Shown: positions 1 to 5,131 of the stretch, in pieces
Layout: each line of letters begins with the position of its first letter
Position numbering within the stretch: position 1 is the stretch's first letter
Assembly: GCA_910585805.1 (NCBI GenBank)
Contig: CAJUFB010000132.1
Location: 1 to 9,024 of the forward strand
Length of the DNA stretch: 9,024 bases
Direction of reading: 5' to 3'
From: an uncultured Acetatifactor sp.
Lineage (GTDB): Bacteria; Bacillota; Clostridia; Lachnospirales; Lachnospiraceae
Notes under the pieces: generated by a model
The model's database searches: none
What the model saw: only the letters and a program-made list of their open reading frames with translations
What the model was told of the DNA's origin: nothing
Translations under genes and position numbers: made by a program

Positions 1-50
1 GGAACTATGTTATTAAACCCCAAAACTAAAAGTTATTTTTTAACAGTTCC
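1..50. repeat. Imperfect hairpin at window edge
   Basis: GGAACT (1-6) and GTTA (9-12) can pair with TAAC (41-44) and AGTTCC (45-50), with a two-base AT bulge and an A+T-rich loop. There is no clean T-run after the stem, so it is not a convincing terminator. It may be the edge of a larger structure cut by the window start. The stretch 51-162 shows nothing else I can support. Confidence 0.25.
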
Positions 51-162
51 TAAGTTTCCTTAACTTTGAATCGGGAAATTGACAGGTGTAGAATCTTGAT
101 GCCGCTATCTTCTATAAATCCCGGGATACTCTCACCATCCTGATTTTAACTCTGAATCCCCA

Positions 163-191
163 TTGAAAAACCGCATAACCCATGTTATAAT
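163..191 (+). promoter_or_regulatory. Sigma-A-type promoter of the ATPase gene
   Basis: A TTGAAA -35 box (163-168), a 17-base spacer and a perfect TATAAT -10 box (186-191) are present. The -10 is preceded by TGT (183-185), giving an extended -10. Transcription would begin near 198, leaving a leader of about 55 bases before the ATG at 253. The reading frame of the ATPase stays open back to a TTG at 163, but that codon is the -35 box itself, so a start there is very unlikely. Confidence 0.7.
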
Positions 192-252
192 TACGGCATA
201 TTTTGAATTCAATCCAAGATATGCCATACAAATCCGGAAGGGGCAAATAAGC

Positions 253-1512
253 ATGGAATATATCACAAGAGCGCTAGAATCCAGATTACTAAAATACGAA
301 AGGACATATAAAGCTGTTCTGGTAATCGGTGCACGCCAGACCGGGAAATCCACATTATTAAAGAAACTATTCCCCTCCCGGAGATATGTATCCCTGGATG
401 ACCCCTTTCTGGAACAGCAGGCGAAAGAGGCAGGGGACATGTTTTTAATACTGAATCCTCCTCCCGTTACGATTGACGAAGTGCAACGAGCAAAAGAGTT
501 ATTCCGCTATATAAAAATCAAATGCGATGAAAGTAAGGAAAGAGGGTTGTTCTGCCTGTCCGGCTCACAGCCATTTCATTTGATGCAGAATGTATCGGAA
601 TCTCTGTCCGGGCGCATCGGAATCCTTGAACTTTCAGGCCTGTCCATGCGTGAAAGCATGAAGGATGCTTTTAACCGGCATTTCCTCCCAACGCCGGAAT
701 ATGTAACGGAACGAAGAAAATCCCTGCAAAAGCCGGACAATATCTGGGAAATCATCCACAAGGGCGGATATCCCGAACTGCAGGATGCACAGAAAGAGTG
801 GAGCGCATTCTATGCGGACTATGTAAGGACTTACATGGAGCGGGATGTCAGAGAACTGGCAGCAGTACAGGATTTGAGCGTTTTCAGGCAGTTCATGATA
901 GCTGCGGCCGCAAGAACCGGAGAAATCCTGAACTATTCCACAATAGCGTCAGAAATCGGAAAAGATGCAGGCACCATAAAAAACTGGATTTCCATTTTAG
1001 AAGCTTCCGGAATTGTTTACCTGTTGGAGCCGTATACCTCTAATATTTTAAAGCGGGCAATTAAATCGCCGAAACTGTATTTCCGGGATACAGGGCTTGT
1101 CTGCTATCTCACAAGATGGCTGACACCGGAAAATCTTGCTTACGGAGCAATGAGCGGACCGATATTTGAAACCTTTACTGTCTCTGAAATTTTGAAATCC
1201 TTCTCCAATGAAGGCCTGGACTACCGTCATTATGTATCCTATTATCGCGGACGGGACAGGAAAAAGGCAAAAGAGAACGGAGAATTACAGGAAGCTGAGA
1301 TGGAAATCGACCTGATAATTGAAGAAAACGGAATCCTGTATCCGATAGAAATCAAGAAAAATACCCATGCAAAGGCAATTATGACCTCAGCATTTACTGC
1401 ATTGGATCAGATTCCGGGAAAAAAGAGAGGAATGGGAGCAGTCATATGTAATTGCCCGGATATTGGAGTACTGCGGGAAAATATATTGCAGATACCTGTG
1501 TGGTATATTTGA
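253..1512 (+). CDS. AAA ATPase with C-terminal DUF4143 (nuclease-like) domain
   Basis: This 419-residue protein has the architecture of the bacterial AAA_14 plus DUF4143 family. Seen in the sequence: Walker A GARQTGKS at 26-33, Walker B VTIDEVQ at 72-78, a sensor-like LSGSQ at 102-106, the family GGYPEL motif at 171-176 and a winged-helix-like stretch at about 225-270. The C-terminal half has GPIFETFTVSEI at 302-313, then E351-x-D353 and IEIKK (E366, K368), which matches the PD-(D/E)xK fold known for DUF4143. The ATG at 253 is chosen because GGAAGGGG lies 8-9 bases upstream and a strong promoter covers the earlier in-frame TTG. There is no signal peptide or membrane segment, so it should be cytoplasmic. 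The family is common and widely scattered, but its role and target are not settled. The gene is more A+T rich than its neighbours, suggesting an accessory origin (inference). The family assignment is firm; the function is unknown. Confidence 0.9.
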   Translation: MEYITRALESRLLKYERTYKAVLVIGARQTGKSTLLKKLFPSRRYVSLDDPFLEQQAKEAGDMFLILNPPPVTIDEVQRAKELFRYIKIKCDESKERGLFCLSGSQPFHLMQNVSESLSGRIGILELSGLSMRESMKDAFNRHFLPTPEYVTERRKSLQKPDNIWEIIHKGGYPELQDAQKEWSAFYADYVRTYMERDVRELAAVQDLSVFRQFMIAAAARTGEILNYSTIASEIGKDAGTIKNWISILEASGIVYLLEPYTSNILKRAIKSPKLYFRDTGLVCYLTRWLTPENLAYGAMSGPIFETFTVSEILKSFSNEGLDYRHYVSYYRGRDRKKAKENGELQEAEMEIDLIIEENGILYPIEIKKNTHAKAIMTSAFTALDQIPGKKRGMGAVICNCPDIGVLRENILQIPVWYI

Positions 1513-1556
1513 TATCTGCGGGATACATTCCCCATATTACGCCAGAACGCAGGATA
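1513..1556. terminator. Weak hairpin between converging genes
   Basis: TATCTGCG (1513-1520) can pair with CGCAGGATA (1548-1556) with one bulged G, directly after the stop of the ATPase gene. It sits in the 96-base space between the two converging genes, where a bidirectional terminator would be expected. Neither strand has a T-run after the stem and the loop is 27 bases, so intrinsic terminator activity is doubtful. The rest of 1557-1608 shows only small imperfect stems. Confidence 0.2.
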
Positions 1557-1608
1557 CCAACGGTACGGCATCATGCGTCTGGCAGCATACCAGCAGTACA
1601 ATACGCTC

Positions 1609-3261
1609 TTATATGCTCTCTATAAACCTGTCAAACGCCGCCTGACCCTCCGGCGTCCGCTTGTACACTCCGGCGTCCTCCAGTACTTCCATGAACACCA
1701 GGCCGATTTCCTTCTCGATAATCCCGTCGATGTTAGAAGCGTCTATCTTCTCATACTTCGGCGCAAATTCCTCCACCCAGTCCGCATGCTTTGCCAGCAA
1801 TTCATCTGCAGACAAATCCGCCCCGGAAAGAATAGCCGCTTTCAGCTGCGCCATCTCCTCCTTCAGCCGGGCGGGCAGCACGGCCAGTCCCATCACCTCA
1901 ATCAGGCCGATGTTCTCTTTCTTGATATGGTGAAGTTTTGCATGGGGATGGTATACGCCCAGGGGATGCTCCTCCGTGGTGATGTTGTTCCGCAACACCA
2001 GATCCAGTTCGAAATTGTCCCCCCGCTTTCTGGCAATGGGCGTGATGGTATTGTGCGGCTCATTATCCGTATAAGCGTACACAAATGCATCTTCATCCGT
2101 ATATTCCCGCCATTTCTCCAATATCCTGTCCGCCAGGGCAATGATACGGTCACTGTCCGGCCCGTTCAGGCGGATAACTGACATGGGCCATTTTACCACA
2201 CCCGCCGTTATATCCTCAAAGCCGTCTATCGTAAAGCTTCTCTCCACAGGCGCCTTTGCCATGGCAAATTCATAACGGCCTCCCTGAAAATGGTCATGGC
2301 TTAAAATGGAGCCGCCCACGATGGGCAAATCCGCATTGGAGCCCACGAAATAATGAGGGAACTGCTTCACGAAATCAAACAGCTTGCAGAATGCGGCATG
2401 GTCTATTTTCATGGGCACATGTTGGAAATTAAATACAATGCAGTGCTCATTATAGTACACATAGGGCGAATACTGGAAGCCCCACTGGCTGCCGTTAATA
2501 GTCACCGGAATGATGCGGTGGTTCTGTCTGGCAGGATGATTGATACGCCCGGCATAGCCCTCGTTCTCCCGGCAGAGCAGGCACTTGGGGTAACCGGACT
2601 GCTTCGCGCTCCTGGCGGCGGCAATGGCTTTGGGGTCCTTTTCCGGTTTGGACAGGTTGATGGTGATGTCCAGATCTCCGTATTTTGTGGGAGCAATCCA
2701 TTTCATATCCCTGGCGATGCGGTATCTCCTGATATAGTCGGAATCCCGGCTGAGTTTATAATAATAGTCCGTTGCCGCTCTGGGTGATTCCGTTTCGTAC
2801 AATTCTCTGAATTTCCTGATAATCTCGCTGGGCCTGGGCATCAGCATGCTCATAATCCTGGTGTCAAACAGGTCACGGTATACCACCCCGTTCTCGGCGA
2901 TGAGACCGTGCCCGTAAGCATAGTCGCACATGCGTCGCAGAATACCCTCCAACTCTGCCGCCAACGCTGCATCAGCATCAACCGCGCCGCCCTGGCTTTC
3001 CGTTTCAGCGGTACATTTACTGTCCTGGCCTTCCGGGGATTTACCGTACTTACACTCCTGCGAAATTATGCTTCCTGCGCCTGCGGCAGCTTTCCCCTCT
3101 GCGCCCTCTGTCCCGTTCACCGCCCCTTCCTCTTCCGGTTCCTCCAGCCCGAACAGCTCCAACAGCCTGTTCACGGTAAATATTTCATCTTCCTCCGGAA
3201 CCAGTCCCGTCCTGAGACCATAGGACACCAGTTTCCTGATATCAGCACCTATTCTCTCCAT
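1609..3261 (-). CDS. galT: UTP--hexose-1-phosphate (galactose-1-P) uridylyltransferase, class II GalT
   Basis: GalT transfers UMP between UDP-glucose and galactose-1-phosphate, giving UDP-galactose and glucose-1-phosphate in the cytoplasmic Leloir pathway. The 550-residue product matches the Firmicutes class II family throughout. It has RDLFDTRIM at 129-137, SRDSDYIRRYRIA at 171-183, YGDLDITINLSKPEKDPK at 194-211, CLLCRENEGYAGR at 227-239, ARQNHRIIPVTING at 244-257, SPYVYYNEHCIVF at 265-277 and the active-site stretch SHDHFQGG at 321-328. H324 is the likely UMP-carrying histidine, by analogy with the HxH-x-Q motif of the family. The start at the ATG (3261) is preferred. AAAGGGG lies 11 bases upstream, and the in-frame TTG at 3285 has no ribosome binding site. 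A GTG at 3270 is the alternative. The protein is longer than the roughly 490-500 residues usual for the family because of an acidic, Ala/Gly-rich linker at about 39-103. It is the last gene of the minus-strand gal group. Confidence 0.95.
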   Translation of the reverse strand: MERIGADIRKLVSYGLRTGLVPEEDEIFTVNRLLELFGLEEPEEEGAVNGTEGAEGKAAAGAGSIISQECKYGKSPEGQDSKCTAETESQGGAVDADAALAAELEGILRRMCDYAYGHGLIAENGVVYRDLFDTRIMSMLMPRPSEIIRKFRELYETESPRAATDYYYKLSRDSDYIRRYRIARDMKWIAPTKYGDLDITINLSKPEKDPKAIAAARSAKQSGYPKCLLCRENEGYAGRINHPARQNHRIIPVTINGSQWGFQYSPYVYYNEHCIVFNFQHVPMKIDHAAFCKLFDFVKQFPHYFVGSNADLPIVGGSILSHDHFQGGRYEFAMAKAPVERSFTIDGFEDITAGVVKWPMSVIRLNGPDSDRIIALADRILEKWREYTDEDAFVYAYTDNEPHNTITPIARKRGDNFELDLVLRNNITTEEHPLGVYHPHAKLHHIKKENIGLIEVMGLAVLPARLKEEMAQLKAAILSGADLSADELLAKHADWVEEFAPKYEKIDASNIDGIIEKEIGLVFMEVLEDAGVYKRTPEGQAAFDRFIESI

Positions 3262-3266
3262 TCCTG

Positions 3267-3470
3267 TCACAACCCCTTTCTGCAATCTGTAAAATTACTT
3301 TCCCCTTTGCCATTCCAAATTACAGCATCAGCCACATCCCTACAGCCTTTTCCGCATGATACAAAACCAATCTTTTTCGGCAACCATTTGATATCCATGC
3401 TTTTGAGTAATTCACATTTACAGGTAAATTCAGGCAGTTTTGAGTATTTGTACTCAAAATCCTGCCCCAT
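3267..3470 (-). CDS. Possible small cysteine-containing protein between galK and galT
   Basis: This is a 67-codon open frame starting at an ATG 27 bases after the galK stop and ending five bases before the galT ATG. The spacing is what a real operon member would show, and the galT ribosome binding site lies inside its last codons, which would permit translational coupling. The product has five cysteines (C17, C19, C39, C43, C63), including a CxC and a CxxxC pair, and many lysines. There is no signal peptide or membrane segment, and I do not recognise it. Against it: the Shine-Dalgarno (AGGTG, 10-11 bases upstream) is weak, a strong hairpin begins inside codon 2, and third-position G+C is lower than in galK and galT. 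It could be leader RNA or a decayed gene rather than a protein. Confidence 0.35.
   Translation of the reverse strand: MGQDFEYKYSKLPEFTCKCELLKSMDIKWLPKKIGFVSCGKGCRDVADAVIWNGKGESNFTDCRKGL
3433..3466. repeat. Intercistronic hairpin between galK and galT
   Basis: TTTTGAGTA (3438-3446) and TACTCAAAA (3451-3459) form a perfect 9-bp inverted repeat with a 4-base loop. GGCAG (3433-3437) and CTGCC (3462-3466) extend it by 5 bp across a two-base bulge. It lies 31 bases after the galK stop. No T-run follows on either strand, so it is not a typical intrinsic terminator. An mRNA stability or processing element, or a translational control of the small ORF whose ATG (3468-3470) abuts it, fits better (inference). 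Confidence 0.7.
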
Positions 3471-3497
3471 TCAGCCAATTCACCTGCAAAAAACAAT

Positions 3498-4679
3498 TTA
3501 CAATTCAACAGGGCCGTCTCCGACTTCCACCACATAAAAATCTGCCGCATACCCGATTTTCTCCTGATACGCCTTCCCCACCTTCTCAATAAAGGTATCG
3601 ATTGCCTCGTCCTTCACGATGCTGACCGTGCAGCCTCCGAAGCCCGCGCCGGTCATTCGGGAGCCTATACATCCGTCCACTTTCCATGCCTCTTCCACCA
3701 GGGTATCCAGTTCGATACCCGTTACCTCATAGTCGTCCCGAAGGGATACATGGGAAGCGTTCATCAGCTGTCCGAACAGCGCCACATCATTTGCCTTCAG
3801 CGCTTCCACTGCACGGACGGTTCTCTGATTCTCATACACCGCATGCTTTGCACGTTTCCTGCGCACATCATCCTTGATGGCAGACTGATATTTTTCAAAT
3901 GTTTCCTCGTTCAGATCGCCCAGGGTATTGATTTTCACTGCCTGCTGCAATTCCGCCAACGCAGTCTCACATTCGCTGCGGCGCTCATTATACTTGGAAT
4001 CACCCAAGCCGCGCTTCTTGTTGCTGCTGGCGATGACAATCTTCGCGCCTTCCAGCACGATAGGCGCATATTCAAAGGACAGGTCCGCCGTATCCAGGAA
4101 AATGGCGTTGTCCTTCTTTCCCATGGCGATGGCAAACTGGTCCATGATACCGCAGTTTACCTTATTATAATTGTTCTCGGCATACTGCCCGATCAGAGCC
4201 AGATCCTGATTGCTCACCTGGAACCCGAAGAAATCCTTCAGTATGTAGCCCGTCAGAACCTCCACCGACGCGGAAGAAGACAGACCCGAACCGTTGGGAA
4301 TATTCCCGTACAGCATCAGATCCATTCCACAGGATACCTTCATCCCCTTCTCACCGAAAGCCCACATAACTCCCTTCGGATAGTTGGTCCAGCCCGCCTC
4401 CTTTGACGGCACCAGGTCTTCCAGAGAGGACTCTATCACCCCCAGATGTTCGAAATTCATGGAGTAGAAACGCAGCTTATTGTCCGTCCGTCTGCGCGCC
4501 GCTCCGTAGGTTCCGATGGTCAATGCGCAGGGAAATACATGCCCGCCGTTGTAGTCGGTATGTTCTCCGATCAGATTGACCCTCCCCGGAGCAAAATAAG
4601 CTTTCACGCCCTCTTCCGCCCCAAATACTTCCTCAAACTTTTTTAAAATCATGTCTTTCATGGAAATTCCTTCTTTCAT
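3498..4679 (-). CDS. galK: Galactokinase
   Basis: GalK phosphorylates alpha-D-galactose with ATP to galactose-1-phosphate, the first committed Leloir step, in the cytoplasm. The 393-residue product is a full-length GHMP kinase. The galactokinase signature GRVNLIGEHTDYNGG is at 32-46, with R33 the conserved catalytic arginine. The ATP-binding loop IPNGSGLSSSAS is at 127-138, NCGIMDQFA at 175-183 carries the likely catalytic base D180, and the C-terminal GHMP motif RMTGAGFGGC is at 341-350. The ATG at 4679 is chosen because AAAGGAGGG (4686-4694) sits 6 bases upstream. A second in-frame ATG at 4661 also has a good site (GAAGGA, 6 bases upstream), so a 387-residue form is possible. The frame stays open upstream to 4907, but that stretch contains the promoter and leader. 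galT follows after 236 bases on the same strand, so the two are probably co-transcribed. galE is not in the window. Confidence 0.97.
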   Translation of the reverse strand: MKEGISMKDMILKKFEEVFGAEEGVKAYFAPGRVNLIGEHTDYNGGHVFPCALTIGTYGAARRRTDNKLRFYSMNFEHLGVIESSLEDLVPSKEAGWTNYPKGVMWAFGEKGMKVSCGMDLMLYGNIPNGSGLSSSASVEVLTGYILKDFFGFQVSNQDLALIGQYAENNYNKVNCGIMDQFAIAMGKKDNAIFLDTADLSFEYAPIVLEGAKIVIASSNKKRGLGDSKYNERRSECETALAELQQAVKINTLGDLNEETFEKYQSAIKDDVRRKRAKHAVYENQRTVRAVEALKANDVALFGQLMNASHVSLRDDYEVTGIELDTLVEEAWKVDGCIGSRMTGAGFGGCTVSIVKDEAIDTFIEKVGKAYQEKIGYAADFYVVEVGDGPVEL

Positions 4680-4685
4680 GAAAAG

Positions 4686-4694
4686 CCCTCCTTT
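4686..4694 (-). promoter_or_regulatory. galK ribosome binding site
   Basis: Read on the minus strand the bases are AAAGGAGGG, near-perfect complementarity to the 16S rRNA tail, 6 bases before the ATG at 4679. This decides the galK start. An upstream in-frame ATG at 4697 overlaps this site and is unlikely to be used. Confidence 0.75.
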
Positions 4695-4783
4695 CATTGA
4701 TGTCTCAATTCCGCACCGTGCTTCCTTCTGCACCCTGTGCGCAGTGTCCGTTAGCTTATTTCCCGGCTGTTTTTGCTGTTTCA

Positions 4784-4829
4784 CTGCTGCTCTTACTTTT
4801 ACTGCCTCTTTTACTGCCGCTTTTACCGG
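4784..4829. repeat. Short 12-base tandem repeat in the galK leader
   Basis: The plus-strand 11-mer CTTTTACTGCC occurs exactly at 4796-4806 and 4808-4818, with a decayed copy (CTTTTACCGG) at 4820-4829 and a looser one just before, near 4784-4794. The period is 12 bases. In the untranslated galK leader it makes the mRNA purine-rich. I know no function for it. Confidence 0.5.
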
Positions 4830-4845
4830 TGATTCGAACCACCGG
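4826..4845. repeat. Hairpin in the galK leader
   Basis: CCGGTG (4826-4831) and CACCGG (4840-4845) form a perfect 6-bp stem around the 8-base loop ATTCGAAC. It is in the predicted galK leader, about 150 bases before the start codon. No T-run follows it on either strand. The TTCGAA core recalls a tRNA T-loop, but no surrounding cloverleaf was found. Confidence 0.5.
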
Positions 4846-4898
4846 CGCTGTCTTCCGTCCTCCGGCTTCTTAGCCACAGCATCTTTACCAATGATTCC

Positions 4899-4927
4899 AT
4901 TATACACAAAAGAACAAATGGATTTCC
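4899..4927 (-). promoter_or_regulatory. Candidate galK promoter
   Basis: On the minus strand there is a perfect TATAAT (4899-4904), with only a weak -35 (GGAAAT, 4922-4927) 17 bases upstream. A start near 4892 would give a leader of about 213 bases, which is long. A second TATAAT on the same strand at 4964-4969, also without a good -35, could be an alternative start. The poor -35 and the overlapping palindrome suggest a promoter that is activated or repressed by a regulator (inference). Confidence 0.5.
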
Positions 4928-4944
4928 ATTTCCATTTGTTCTTT
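4909..4944. promoter_or_regulatory. Perfect 14-bp inverted repeat over the galK promoter (likely operator)
   Basis: AAAGAACAAATGGA (4909-4922) is matched exactly by its reverse complement at 4931-4944, with an 8-base spacer. It covers the -35 region and spacer of the candidate galK promoter, the place expected for the operator of a sugar-responsive regulator. The same sequence would fold as a hairpin if transcribed from the alternative promoter near 4964. No matching site was noticed elsewhere in the window and no regulator gene is present. Confidence 0.6.
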
Positions 4945-5046
4945 GAACCTGTCAGAATGTTAAATTATACTCAAGACCGCCAGAATATACCCATCTGTCC
5001 AGGCCGAGCATATATCATATAGTATTGCTCAGGAATTGTAGGAAAG

Positions 5047-5116
5047 TAACCGCTGCAGCTTATTCAGGCAAAACCCGGGAAATACAATAAAACTCGCTAT
5101 GAACTTGCAGCGGTTA
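5047..5116 (-). terminator. Long-loop inverted repeat after the amylase gene
   Basis: TAACCGCTGCA (5047-5057) and TGCAGCGGTTA (5106-5116) are exact 11-bp inverted repeats. They begin 15 bases past the amylase stop on the minus strand. The position suits a terminator that separates the amylase from galK. The loop is 48 bases, however, and the sequence after the stem (CTTTCCT) is only weakly T-rich, so efficiency is uncertain. The rest of the amylase-galK gap (4946-5046) holds only the alternative -10 box at 4964-4969. Confidence 0.4.
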
Positions 5117-5131
5117 TTTGCAGACACTTCC

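Noticed and set aside
79..118. TTGACA (79-84) followed by TATAAA (113-118) as a promoter
   Set aside because: The spacer is 28 bases, far too long; the TTGAAA/TATAAT pair at 163-191 is better in every respect.
1539..1547. ACGCCAGAA shared with the inverted-repeat region at 6906-6914
   Set aside because: Only nine bases match and the flanks diverge, so it is not a second copy of the element.
1573..2181. 202-codon plus-strand open frame opposite the galT 3' half
   Set aside because: The opposite strand encodes well-conserved GalT sequence; the antisense frame has no recognisable protein features.
2908..3537. 209-codon plus-strand open frame across the start of galT and the intercistronic spacer
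   Set aside because: It overlaps the conserved galT coding sequence in antisense, is low-complexity (Pro/Ser/Leu-rich) from the galT linker, and has no clear promoter or start signal.
4826..4872. GGTTCGAATC-like sequence on the minus strand resembling a tRNA T-arm
   Set aside because: The T-stem does not pair correctly in tRNA geometry and no acceptor, D or anticodon arms were found upstream.
4680..4907. N-terminal extension of galactokinase by 76 residues
   Set aside because: The start would be a GTG overlapping the -10 box, the added sequence is repetitive and foreign to the family, and a near-perfect ribosome binding site precedes the ATG at 4679.
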